Positions 8,060 to 16,128 of a stretch of DNA of 43,463 bases are shown piece by piece. The first letter of the stretch is position 1, and each line of letters opens with the position of its first letter. The position numbers and the translations under genes are program-made. The DNA comes from Castellaniella sp. UBA6218 (lineage in GTDB: Bacteria; Pseudomonadota; Gammaproteobacteria; Burkholderiales; Burkholderiaceae_B): assembly GCA_002421865.1 (NCBI GenBank), contig DISE01000138.1:1-43463 (forward strand), written 5' to 3'. The notes under the pieces are model-generated. The model did no database searches. It saw only the letters and a program-made list of their open reading frames with translations, and had not been told where the DNA came from.

Positions 8060-9405
8060 TGCGCGGCCTGTATTCCCTGCTGTTGCGGATCCTGTCCCCC
8101 GTGCTGCTGGGCTGGATGGCCCTGCGCGCACGCCGCGCAGGCGGCCGGTGGTCGGTGCTGGGCGCGGCGCGTTTCGGCCGCTACGGGCGGACCGGGGGCG
8201 GCCCCGGCGCCATCTGGGTCCATGCGGTCAGCCTGGGCGAGACCCGGGCCGCCCAGCCCTTGATCCGGGCATTGCTGGATCGCGGACACCGGGTGCTGCT
8301 GACGCACCTGACGGCCACCGGCCGCGCCGAGGGCGAACGCGCATACGCGGCGGAACTGGCCGATGGCCGGCTGCGCCAGGACTGGCTGCCGTATGACTTT
8401 CCCGGGGCGACGCGCCGTTTCATGCGCCACCATCGTCCGGCCGTGGGCGTCCTGATTGAACGCGAGGTCTGGCCCAATCTGGTGCATGCCGCGGGGGATG
8501 CCGGTGTGCCGTTGGTGCTGGCCAGCGCCCGCATGTCGGAATCTTCCTTGCGCGCCACGCTGCGGCTGGGCGCGTTGCTGCGGCCAGCCTATGGTGCGCT
8601 GGCGCGTACCTACGCCCAGTCGCTGCCGGACGCCCGGCGGCTGGAGCGCGCGGGCGCGCGGCAGGTCACGGTGTCGGGCAATTTCAAGTTCGACCTGCCG
8701 CTTGACCGCGAGCGGATGGCCCGTGGCGCCAGCTTTGCCGCCCGGCTGGACCGGCGGGTCGTGGTGATCGCCAGTACGCGCGAAGGCGAGGACGCGCCTT
8801 TCATCGAGGCCATCCGTCAGCAAGTCGGTCCACGGCGCGCGCGAGGCGCCGCGGCCGGCCGGCCGGCGCTGTTCATTCTGGTGCCCCGCCATCCGCAGCG
8901 TTTCGAGACCGCAGCCGAGCTGCTGACGACGGCCGGCTTGTCCCATGTGCGGCGCAGCCGCCTGCTCGAGCTGGGCGACGACAGCGGCGCGGCCGTCGAG
9001 GCGTGCCGGGACGCCGATGTGGTCCTGGGCGATACGCTGGGCGAGATGGCCTGGTACTACGCGTGCGCCCGGGTGGCGATCGTGGGTGGCAGTTTCGCGC
9101 CGTTGGGGGGGCAGAACTTCATCGAGGCCAGCGCCCAGGGCCGGCCCGTGCTGGTGGGGCCGCATACCGCCCACTTTGAACAGGCGGTCAGTGACGCTCT
9201 GGCCGCCGGCGCCATCGCCCGCGCGGCCGATCCTGATCAGGCCGTGCGTCAGGCTTTGCGGTGGCTGGACGATCCGGCCCGCCTGCGCGCCATGGATGAG
9301 GCCGCTCGCGAATGGGTCCGGCAGCATGCGGGCGCCGTGGCGCGCGTGGTGGATGGAATCGAGGCCTTGCTCAAGCAGGCAGTGCCGCGCCCGCCGGAGT
9401 CCTGA
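8059..9405 (+). CDS. waaA: Kdo transferase
   Basis: 3-deoxy-D-manno-octulosonic acid transferase, which attaches Kdo to lipid IVA. At 448 residues it is near the family's usual length, with a slightly long tail. Seen: an N-terminal membrane anchor (about residues 4-22), IWVHAVSLGETRAA (catalytic Glu in the SxGE motif), EREVWPNL, and the C-terminal GGSFAPLGGQNFIEASAQG donor loop. The ATG shares a base with the waaC stop (TGATG). Ends 28 bp before the convergent galU stop. Confidence 0.95.
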   Translation: MRGLYSLLLRILSPVLLGWMALRARRAGGRWSVLGAARFGRYGRTGGGPGAIWVHAVSLGETRAAQPLIRALLDRGHRVLLTHLTATGRAEGERAYAAELADGRLRQDWLPYDFPGATRRFMRHHRPAVGVLIEREVWPNLVHAAGDAGVPLVLASARMSESSLRATLRLGALLRPAYGALARTYAQSLPDARRLERAGARQVTVSGNFKFDLPLDRERMARGASFAARLDRRVVVIASTREGEDAPFIEAIRQQVGPRRARGAAAGRPALFILVPRHPQRFETAAELLTTAGLSHVRRSRLLELGDDSGAAVEACRDADVVLGDTLGEMAWYYACARVAIVGGSFAPLGGQNFIEASAQGRPVLVGPHTAHFEQAVSDALAAGAIARAADPDQAVRQALRWLDDPARLRAMDEAAREWVRQHAGAVARVVDGIEALLKQAVPRPPES

Positions 9406-9433
9406 CGGTCGAAACGGAATCTCGTGTGCCGGG

Positions 9434-10273
9434 TCAGTCTGGTTCCAGGCCGTGGTATTTCTTGCCCAGCGCGAGCGTCGCCTGGAAGAACCCTTCCTTG
9501 CTGCCGCAATCGTAGCGGGTGCCCTCGTAGCGGTGAGCCAGCACTCGGCGCTGCTTGAGCAGGTCGGCGATGGCGTCCGTGAGCTGGATTTCGCGGCCGA
9601 CCCCTGCCCGGGTGCGGCGCAGATGATCGAAGATTTCGGGTTCCAGGACGTACCTGCCCACGACGGCCTGGTTCGAAGGCGCGTCCTGCGGTTCGGGCTT
9701 TTCCACGATCCGCTCCACCCGCGTGTTGCGCGGGTCGATGGCCGTGCCGGCGATCATCCCGTATTTGTGGGAATCGGCCGGATTGATGGTCTGGATGGCG
9801 AGCACGCTGCCGTCGTGCTGGTGGGCGGCGTCCACCAGCTGGCGCGTGACGGAGGTGTCGGCGTCCAGCAGGTCGTCGGCCAGCAGCACGGCGAAGGGCT
9901 CGTTGCCGACGATGGGCTCGGCGCACAGTACGGCGTGACCCAGACCCAGCGGCTGGGCCTGGCGGGTATAGATGCAATGGACATGCGGCGGCAGGATCGT
10001 GCTGACCATGTCCAGCAGGATCCGCTTGCCTTTGGATTCCAGCTCGGCCTCGAGTTCGGGCATGCGGTCGAAATGGTCCTCGATGGCCCGCTTGTGGCGG
10101 CCCGTGACGAAGATCAGTTCCGTGATGCCGGCCGCCAGGGCTTCCTCGACGGCATACTGGATCAGAGGCTTGTCGATGATCGGCAGCATTTCCTTGGGCA
10201 TGGCCTTGGTGGCCGGCAGGAAACGGGTGCCCAGTCCTGCGACGGGAAAGACGGCTTTGCGGATCGGTTTCAT
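9434..10273 (-). CDS. galU: UTP-glucose-1-phosphate uridylyltransferase
   Basis: Makes UDP-glucose for LPS core, capsule and trehalose/glucan synthesis. It has 279 residues. Seen: KAVFPVAGLGTRFLPATKA at residues 6-24 (nucleotide-binding loop), MLPIIDKPLIQYAVEEA, and KPEPQDAPSN further on. It overlaps the preceding small gene by 4 bp (ATGA), placing it as the last gene of a birA-coaX-small protein-galU operon. Confidence 0.96.
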   Translation of the reverse strand: MKPIRKAVFPVAGLGTRFLPATKAMPKEMLPIIDKPLIQYAVEEALAAGITELIFVTGRHKRAIEDHFDRMPELEAELESKGKRILLDMVSTILPPHVHCIYTRQAQPLGLGHAVLCAEPIVGNEPFAVLLADDLLDADTSVTRQLVDAAHQHDGSVLAIQTINPADSHKYGMIAGTAIDPRNTRVERIVEKPEPQDAPSNQAVVGRYVLEPEIFDHLRRTRAGVGREIQLTDAIADLLKQRRVLAHRYEGTRYDCGSKEGFFQATLALGKKYHGLEPD

Positions 10274-10452
10274 CGGGCGGTGGCGTCGTCGGCGGGAGGA
10301 ATGGGCGCGCCCAGGATCAGGGCCTGCTGGTTGCGCTGCGACAGCGGGCGGGGCGTGCGCCCCTGTTCGGCCGGCGGCGGGCCGAAGAAGCCTTGTCCGT
10401 AGGCCAGCAGCGCCAGATTGGCGACGACGGCGAGGGTCAGCAGGAAACGCAT
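10270..10452 (-). CDS. Small membrane-anchored protein; looks like a SPOR-protein N-terminus without the SPOR domain
   Basis: A 60-residue product: one N-terminal hydrophobic segment (about residues 2-20, LLTLAVVANLALLAYGQG) and a short Pro/Gln-rich tail. Its ATGA overlap with galU and 40-bp distance from coaX argue that it is translated. In many betaproteobacteria the gene after coaX encodes a longer SPOR-domain protein whose start looks like this one; here translation stops after the anchor and linker. That link is from memory of family layouts, not from an alignment. Function unknown. Confidence 0.65.
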   Translation of the reverse strand: MRFLLTLAVVANLALLAYGQGFFGPPPAEQGRTPRPLSQRNQQALILGAPIPPADDATAR

Positions 10453-10492
10453 GCGGCGGCCCGGATGGAAAGAAGGGATGTCCGCCAGTATA

Positions 10493-11350
10493 TCAGCGGC
10501 TTACGGGGCGGATGCCGGGTCCGGAGGCCGGTGATGGAGCCTGATCCGCCAGACAGGCCAGGCCGTCCAGGACGGGGCTGTCCAGCCAGCGTGGCGGGTC
10601 CGCGCGGTCGAGTGCCGTGCGCGTCAGCGCCGCACGCAACTCTCCCTGGACACGCGGCCAGTCGCCCCCGCTGACGAACAGCAGCGGCTGCGCGCCCGGG
10701 CAGGCGTCGGCGGCCAGCCGCCACTGGCGCAGCAGCGCACCGGCCTGGGCGGCCGCGACGCCGCTGGCGATGGCGGTGTCGGTGTCGGTCGGGAAATCCG
10801 CGGGTTCTCCCTCCGCCAAGGGCAGGCCTGCCGTGCCCTGGGCCAGGCTGCGGACCATCAGGGCCGCCCCGGGCAGGATCAGGCCGCCGATGAAGGCGGC
10901 GCGGCGCGTGCCGTCGTCCTGGGTCCGCCAGGCCAGGGTATCGATCGTCGTGGCGGTGCCGAAACTGGCCAGGATGCAGGGGGAGCCCGCCTGCCAGGCG
11001 GGCTCGTCGCGCACGTGGCGCAGCAGGCCCAGCAGACCCAGCCAGCGGTCGGCGCCCAGCCGGGCCGGTTCGCGGTAGCTGTTGAGCAACAGATCGTGTC
11101 CATCGCGGGCGTCGTGCCAGCGCACGGGCAGGTTCCAGGCGGCCCGGCTGGCATGCTCCAGCGTGTCGCGCACCCCTTTGCCGGCAACGTTGGAGCCGAG
11201 GATGCGTTGCGGCGCGAAGTCCAGGCGTGCGGCCAGGCCGGGCAGTTCCTCGTGCGACAGGATCAGGGGCGGCGCGCTGCGCCGGGCGTCTCCCGGAGTC
11301 AGCCAGGCGAGCTTGACGCGGGTGTTGCCGGCGTCGATCAGCAGGATCAT
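10493..11350 (-). CDS. coaX: Type III pantothenate kinase
   Basis: First step of CoA synthesis. The protein has 285 residues and begins ILLIDAGNTRVKLAW, the ASKHA phosphate-binding motif with the catalytic Asp. GADRWLGLLGL and GTATTID carry the other nucleotide/pantothenate motifs. In Bordetella the same protein is known as Baf (Bvg accessory factor), first found through its effect on toxin gene expression. The start overlaps the birA stop by 4 bp. Confidence 0.95.
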   Translation of the reverse strand: MILLIDAGNTRVKLAWLTPGDARRSAPPLILSHEELPGLAARLDFAPQRILGSNVAGKGVRDTLEHASRAAWNLPVRWHDARDGHDLLLNSYREPARLGADRWLGLLGLLRHVRDEPAWQAGSPCILASFGTATTIDTLAWRTQDDGTRRAAFIGGLILPGAALMVRSLAQGTAGLPLAEGEPADFPTDTDTAIASGVAAAQAGALLRQWRLAADACPGAQPLLFVSGGDWPRVQGELRAALTRTALDRADPPRWLDSPVLDGLACLADQAPSPASGPGIRPVSR

Positions 11351-12219
11351 CGCTGCAGCCGTACGGAGATCTCGCCCACCGAGATGGCCTGGACGCCATC
11401 GGCGTTGCGCAGCAGCAGGCGGCCCTCGGTGTCGATGCCGCAGGCCGCGCCTGTGTGCCGCAGGCGGCCGTCGTCGAGCACGTCCAGCATGCGCCCCACC
11501 AGCCCGTCGACTTCCGCGTAGCGGGCGGGCAGGTCGGCGAAGCCCTGGGCGGTGGCGTGATTCAGCGCGTCGTACCAGGACCGCGCGGCGCTGGCGGCCA
11601 GGTCGGCGGCCGTGAGGCGCGCGGCGCCGGGATCGTCGGACGCGACTTCCGCCCAGTCCGCGATGCGCCGGTCAAGTGACTGCGACAGGGCGCGGGCGTC
11701 TTCCAGGTTCAGGCCCATGCCGATGATGATGAGGTGGTGATCGGCGGCCCGGGCGGTGCCCGAGCGGGTCGATTCGATCAGGATGCCGGCCAGCTTGGCC
11801 TGATCCCAGAGCAGGTCGTTGGGCCACTTCATGGTCAGGCGCCCGCGGTGTCCCGGATCGAGCCGCGCGCGCAGAGCCTGGCAGGTCGCCATGCCGATCA
11901 GGGGCGCCAGCGTCCGCAATTGGCGGGCCGGCAGGAAGACGTCGAAGGCGCAGGAGAACATCAGGTTGGCGCCGACGCGGTTCTGCCAGGTGCGTCCGGC
12001 GCGTCCGCGTCCCTGGGATTGCAGGTGCGTGCCCAGCAGCCAGGGGCGGTCCGGCGGTCCGTCGGGATGGCGCGCGCGCGCCAGCAGGTCGGCGTTGGTC
12101 GAACCGGTCTGTTCGACCCAGTCCACCTGGCGGAATTGCGGCAGGGCCTCGCGCAGGGCGCCGGCCATGGCCGCGGGGGGCGGCAGGACGCGGTCGGGGT
12201 CGTGGGATGGGCCGGTCAT
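11347..12219 (-). CDS. birA: Biotin-[acetyl-CoA-carboxylase] ligase, monofunctional
   Basis: Attaches biotin to the carrier subunit of acetyl-CoA carboxylase. The protein has 290 residues. Seen: STNADLL at about residue 40, the biotinyl-AMP loop GRGRAGRTW, MKWPNDLLW, and the KLAGILIE strand. There is no N-terminal helix-turn-helix, so unlike the E. coli protein this one is an enzyme only, not a repressor. First gene of a minus-strand operon with coaX; divergent from the hydrolase at 12265, 45 bp away. Confidence 0.95.
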   Translation of the reverse strand: MTGPSHDPDRVLPPPAAMAGALREALPQFRQVDWVEQTGSTNADLLARARHPDGPPDRPWLLGTHLQSQGRGRAGRTWQNRVGANLMFSCAFDVFLPARQLRTLAPLIGMATCQALRARLDPGHRGRLTMKWPNDLLWDQAKLAGILIESTRSGTARAADHHLIIIGMGLNLEDARALSQSLDRRIADWAEVASDDPGAARLTAADLAASAARSWYDALNHATAQGFADLPARYAEVDGLVGRMLDVLDDGRLRHTGAACGIDTEGRLLLRNADGVQAISVGEISVRLQR

Positions 12220-12264
12220 ATGGGTAGAATGGGGTCTGGAGCAGACAGGGAAATCCGCGCAGCC

Positions 12265-12909
12265 ATGAGTTTACGCACAGAACAGGCCACATGCCAGGGT
12301 CTTGCCGGCCTGATCGAGTACACCGTCGATCACCCTGAAAACACGCCGTCGGGCTGGGCGCTGGTGCTGCATCCCCACCCGTTGTATGGCGGCACCCGCG
12401 ACAACAAGGTCGTCACCACCGTGTCGCGCGCCTGCGTGCAGCGCGGGCTGCTGGCCATTCGCCCCAATTTCAGGGGAGTCGGCGCCTCGGAAGGCGGGTT
12501 CGACCGGGCGGTCGGTGAAACGGCCGACATGGCGGCCGTCGTCGAACACGTCTTTCAGTCCTGGCCCCAGGCGGCTTCGGGGCCCTGGGTGCTGGCGGGC
12601 TTTTCGTTCGGCTCGGCGGTGGCCGCCCAACTTTACGCCGACCTGGCGGACCGGGGCCTGCCCTTGCCGGCCCGCCTGATGTTGATCGGCTGCGCGGTCG
12701 AACGGTTCCGGCACCGGCCCCTGTCCATGCCGTCCGACACGCTCATGATCCATGGTGAGCACGACGAGGTCGTGCCCCTTGCCGAAGGCATGGATTTCGC
12801 CCGGGCGCACCAGCTGCCCATGACCGTCGTGCCGGACGCCGGCCATTTCTTCCATGGCAAGCTGCTGATTCTGCGCCAGGTCGTCCTGTCGGGGCTGGCA
12901 GGCCTCTGA
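12265..12909 (+). CDS. Alpha/beta hydrolase of the dienelactone-hydrolase-like superfamily
   Basis: A 214-residue protein with the classical hydrolase fold. Seen: LHPHPLYGGTRDNKV near residue 35 (oxyanion-side loop), nucleophile elbow GFSFGS with its Ser, a late GEHDEVVP acid region, and GHFFHG with the catalytic His. This is the conserved family often listed as alpha/beta fold hydrolase near birA; its substrate is unknown. An in-frame open stretch extends upstream across birA but the ATG here follows a TAGAAT -10-like hexamer at about 12225. No partner gene follows. Confidence 0.85.
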   Translation: MSLRTEQATCQGLAGLIEYTVDHPENTPSGWALVLHPHPLYGGTRDNKVVTTVSRACVQRGLLAIRPNFRGVGASEGGFDRAVGETADMAAVVEHVFQSWPQAASGPWVLAGFSFGSAVAAQLYADLADRGLPLPARLMLIGCAVERFRHRPLSMPSDTLMIHGEHDEVVPLAEGMDFARAHQLPMTVVPDAGHFFHGKLLILRQVVLSGLAGL

Positions 12910-12979
12910 GCGTACGCCCGAAGGGGCATGTCGTTTCAGTTGCTTGCTTTTTGTCTCGAATTGCCCGGTCCGCGCAGCC

Positions 12980-13006
12980 GTGACGGTTTTTTACGCTGCC
13001 TATAAT
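12980..13006 (+). promoter_or_regulatory. Probable sigma70 promoter of dacC
   Basis: GTGACG (12980-12985) and a perfect TATAAT (13001-13006) with a short 15-base spacer lie 37 bp before the dacC ATG. It would drive the dacC-ybeD-lipB-crotonase run. Confidence 0.5.
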
Positions 13007-13042
13007 GGGCGTTTGCCATTCCTTACCCATTTTCCGTTGTCC

Positions 13043-14281
13043 ATGCCCATGAATGTCTTCCCGTCGCTTCTCCGTCGCTCCCGCCTGGCTCACCTGACGC
13101 TGGCCTGCTCGCTGCTGATGTCCGGCGCGGCCTGGTCGCAGGACAAGCCGGAGCCGGCCGCCGCGTCCGCAGCCACACAGGCTCCGGCAGGGTTCGAGAT
13201 GGTCAGCAGCCTGTCCAACATTCCGGCGCCGGCTCTGGGCGCCAAGGCATGGCTGACGCTGGATGCCAACAGCGGCCAGGTCATCGCGGCCCAGAATCCC
13301 CAGCAAACCGTCGAGCCGGCGTCCCTGACCAAACTGATGTCCGCCTACGTGATCTTCGATGCGCTGGAAAATGGCCGGCTGAAGCTCGACCAGAAAGTCC
13401 ATGTTTCCGAGAAGGCCTGGAAGACCGAAGGCTCCCGCATGTTCATCAATCCGAACACGGATGTGTCGGTGGACGATCTGTTGCAGGGCATGCTGGTGCA
13501 GTCGGGCAACGATGCGACCGTGGCGCTGGCCGAGGCCGTCGCCGGGAGCGAATCGGCATTCGCCGCGCTCATGAACCAGCAGGCCAAGGCCCTGGGCATG
13601 AAGCACACGCATTTCACGAATGCCTCCGGGCTGCCCGATCCCGACCACATGACCACGGTCGAGGATCTGGCAATCCTGGCGCGGGCGCTGGTCCAGCGCT
13701 TCCCGCAATACCGGCACTACGACAGCCAGAAGGAATTCACCTACAACAACATCAAGCAGAGCAACCGCAACCGCCTGCTGTGGGCCGACCCCACGGTCGA
13801 CGGCCTGAAAACCGGACACACCCAGTCGGCCGGCTATTGCCTGGTGGCCACGGCGCTGCGCGACGGCCGGCGCGTGGTGTCGGTGCTGGTGGGTGCGGCC
13901 AGCGATGCGGCCCGCACCGAAAGCAGCCTGAAGCTGCTGAACTGGAGCTTCAAGAACTTCGACACCGTCAAGCTGCTGGACAAGGACAAGCCGGCCGTGT
14001 CCGCGCGGGTCTGGGAAGGCGTCACCGAAACCGCGGGGCTCGGTCTGTCCAATGCGCTGTGGGTGACGGTGCCGCGCGGCCGCGCCGACGACATCAAGAC
14101 CGAAGCCCGCTACACCCAGCCGCTGATGGCGCCCCTGACCGAGGGCGCCCGCGCCGGCACCCTGCTGGTCAGCCTGGACGGCAAGGAACTGGATCAGCGG
14201 CCGCTGGTGGTGCTGCACTCGGTGGAAGAGGCCGGGTTCTTCGGCAGGCTGCTGGACAAGATCCGCTTGTTGTTCGAATAA
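13043..14281 (+). CDS. dacC: D-alanyl-D-alanine carboxypeptidase (PBP5/6 type)
   Basis: Trims the terminal D-Ala from peptidoglycan side chains in the periplasm. The protein has 412 residues from this ATG; a second ATG 6 bases on (MNVF) is equally possible. Signal peptide about residues 1-33. The three penicillin-binding motifs are intact: SLTK (Ser nucleophile), SGN, and KTGH. The C-terminal PBP5 beta domain and a final amphipathic helix (FGRLLDKIRLLFE) that would anchor it to the membrane are present. ybeD follows after 7 bp and lipB after that, the common order in this group. Confidence 0.95.
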   Translation: MPMNVFPSLLRRSRLAHLTLACSLLMSGAAWSQDKPEPAAASAATQAPAGFEMVSSLSNIPAPALGAKAWLTLDANSGQVIAAQNPQQTVEPASLTKLMSAYVIFDALENGRLKLDQKVHVSEKAWKTEGSRMFINPNTDVSVDDLLQGMLVQSGNDATVALAEAVAGSESAFAALMNQQAKALGMKHTHFTNASGLPDPDHMTTVEDLAILARALVQRFPQYRHYDSQKEFTYNNIKQSNRNRLLWADPTVDGLKTGHTQSAGYCLVATALRDGRRVVSVLVGAASDAARTESSLKLLNWSFKNFDTVKLLDKDKPAVSARVWEGVTETAGLGLSNALWVTVPRGRADDIKTEARYTQPLMAPLTEGARAGTLLVSLDGKELDQRPLVVLHSVEEAGFFGRLLDKIRLLFE

Positions 14282-14288
14282 TGGCGAC

Positions 14289-14564
14289 ATGAAGCCGATC
14301 CGCCCCGAAGATTCACTGATCACCTACCCCTGCGACTTTCCGATCAAGGTCATGGGGCGTGCCCATGACGATTTCACGCGCGCCATGGCCGAAGTGGCGC
14401 GCGGCTTCGATCCCGCCTTCGATTCCGACACCATCGAAATCCGCCCCAGTTCCAGCGGCAATTACCTGGGACTGACCTTGACGGTGCGCGTCATCTCGCG
14501 CGAACAGCTGGACGATCTGTACCGCGCCCTGCACGGACACGAGATGGTGTCCGTGGTGCTGTAG
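14289..14564 (+). CDS. ybeD: DUF493 family protein YbeD
   Basis: A 91-residue ferredoxin-like ACT-type fold protein of the YbeD/DUF493 family. Conserved parts include TYPCDFPIKVMG near the start, SSSGNYLGLTLTV in the middle, and the ending HGHEMVSVVL. Molecular function is not established. Its place between dacC and lipB is widely conserved, pointing to a link with lipoate attachment or the envelope, but this is context only. Confidence 0.92.
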   Translation: MKPIRPEDSLITYPCDFPIKVMGRAHDDFTRAMAEVARGFDPAFDSDTIEIRPSSSGNYLGLTLTVRVISREQLDDLYRALHGHEMVSVVL

Positions 14565-14577
14565 GCGCGGGCCGGCC

Positions 14578-15279
14578 ATGGGCATGCAGGCACGCTGGCT
14601 GGAACGCCCCGCTCCCTACCTGCCTGTCTGGCAGGCCATGCGTGATTTCACCGAATCGCGCGCGGACGATACGCCCGATGCGCTCTGGCTGGTGGAACAT
14701 GCTCCGGTCTACACGCTGGGCCAGGCCGGCAAGCCGGAACACATTCTGAATCCTCACGGCATTCCGGTGGTGCATTGCAACCGGGGTGGGCAGGTCACGT
14801 ATCACGGTCCGGGCCAGGTCGTGCTCTACACCCTGGTGGATCTGCGGCGCCGGGGCATCTTCGTCCGGGAATTCGTCACCCTGCTCGAGCAGACCGTGCT
14901 GGACCTGCTGGCCGAACTGGGTGTGCCGGGCGCCTGCCGCAAATCCGGCGCCCCCGGCATCTACGTGCCCCAGTCGGCGCTGCGGCAACCCAGGGGCGAC
15001 GCCCTGGCCAAGATCGCCGCGTTGGGTGTCAAGATCCGCAATGGCCGCGCCTATCACGGTGTGGCGCTGAACGTGGCCATGGACCTCGCTCCCTTTCTGG
15101 GCATCAATCCGTGCGGTTACGAGGGCCTGCAGACGGTCGATCTGCGGGCGTGCGGTATCGAGGCCGATCTGATCCCGACCGGCAACCGGCTGGCGGAAAT
15201 TTTCTCCGCGGCCTGGTTGGCCGCCGGCAACCAAGGAGACTCGCATGATGCAAACCTCGACGGATCCTGTGCTGGATGA
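14578..15279 (+). CDS. lipB: Octanoyl-[acyl carrier protein]:protein octanoyltransferase
   Basis: Moves octanoate from ACP to lipoyl domains, first step of lipoate synthesis. The protein has 233 residues; either of two ATGs (14578, 14584) may be used. Seen: RGGQVTYHGPGQVVLY, the catalytic Lys in KIAALGVKIR and the catalytic Cys in NPCGYEGLQTVD. The last 11 or so codons overlap the next gene, whose AAGGAG ribosome site lies inside lipB. lipA, which often follows lipB directly in relatives, is not here. Confidence 0.95.
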   Translation: MGMQARWLERPAPYLPVWQAMRDFTESRADDTPDALWLVEHAPVYTLGQAGKPEHILNPHGIPVVHCNRGGQVTYHGPGQVVLYTLVDLRRRGIFVREFVTLLEQTVLDLLAELGVPGACRKSGAPGIYVPQSALRQPRGDALAKIAALGVKIRNGRAYHGVALNVAMDLAPFLGINPCGYEGLQTVDLRACGIEADLIPTGNRLAEIFSAAWLAAGNQGDSHDANLDGSCAG

Positions 15280-16036
15280 ACGAAGCGATGGCGTCCTGAC
15301 GCTGACACTGAACCGGCCCGATCAGTTCAATGCGCTGTCCGAGGAGATGCTGGCGGCATTGCAGGCGCGTTTCGACGCCTGCCGGGACGACGCGGATCTG
15401 CGTGTCGTGGTGCTGGCCGCCAATGGCCGCGCTTTCTGCGCCGGCCACGACCTGAAGCAGATGCGCGCTCATGCGGGCGACAGGGATTATTACCGCGGCC
15501 TGTTCGGCCGCTGCGGCCGGTTGATGCTGTCCATCGCGCGCTGCCCCGTGCCGGTCATCGCGCGGGTCCACGGCACTGCGACCGCCGCCGGCTGCCAGCT
15601 GGTGGCCAGTTGCGATCTGGCGGTGGCGGCCGAAAGCGCGCGGCTGGCCGTCTCTGGCATCAACGTCGGCCTGTTCTGCGCCACGCCGGCCGTGGCGCTG
15701 ACGCGCAACGTCTCCATGAAGAACGCCTTTGAAATGCTGGTGACTGGCCAGTTCATCAGCGCCCGTCAGGCCGCCGATCGCGGACTGGTCAATCACGCCG
15801 TGCCCGACGCCGAACTGGACGGGGCCGTTCGCGGACTGGTTGACGCCATCCTGGCCAAGAGCCCGGTGGCGGTGCGTGCCGGCAAGGCCATGGTCTACCG
15901 GCAGCTGGGATTGCCTCTGGACCAGGCCTACGATTACGCGGCCGGCGTCATGGCGGAAAACATGCTGGCCGAGGACGTGGGCGAGGGTATCGACGCGTTC
16001 ATGCAGAAGCGCCCGCCGCAGTGGCGGGGCCGCTGA
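15245..16036 (+). CDS. Enoyl-CoA hydratase/isomerase family protein (ECHDC3-like)
   Basis: A 263-residue crotonase-fold protein. Oxyanion-hole segments are seen at AFCAGHDLKQM and GTATAAGCQLVASCDLAVA. The two glutamates of classical hydratases are not conserved: GCQ stands where GCE is expected, and GINVGLF where the second Glu should be. This pattern matches the ECHDC3 group, whose activity is poorly defined, so hydratase activity should not be assumed. Overlaps lipB by 35 bp with its own ribosome site, so it is coupled to lipoate synthesis genes. Confidence 0.88.
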   Translation: MMQTSTDPVLDERSDGVLTLTLNRPDQFNALSEEMLAALQARFDACRDDADLRVVVLAANGRAFCAGHDLKQMRAHAGDRDYYRGLFGRCGRLMLSIARCPVPVIARVHGTATAAGCQLVASCDLAVAAESARLAVSGINVGLFCATPAVALTRNVSMKNAFEMLVTGQFISARQAADRGLVNHAVPDAELDGAVRGLVDAILAKSPVAVRAGKAMVYRQLGLPLDQAYDYAAGVMAENMLAEDVGEGIDAFMQKRPPQWRGR

Positions 16037-16056
16037 GCCCGCGATCGGCGCTCTTA

Positions 16057-16070
16057 TTGACGCACCACAA
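16057..16070 (+). promoter_or_regulatory. Weak FNR/NNR-type box before nirV
   Basis: TTGAC-GCAC-CACAA keeps TTG-N8-CAA and 7 of the 10 bases of TTGAT-N4-ATCAA. It lies 59 bp before the nirV ATG, so a transcript starting about 41 bp downstream of its centre would leave a leader of about 24 nt. Support is context: nirV belongs with nirK. Confidence 0.35.
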
Positions 16071-16128
16071 GGCGCGCGAGCCTGATCCTGCCTTCCAATG
16101 AAGGGGTCATCCGAAACGGAACCTCCTC

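Noticed and set aside
5348..8131. A 927-residue minus-strand open frame
   Set aside because: It is antisense to three well-identified genes and results from high third-position GC.
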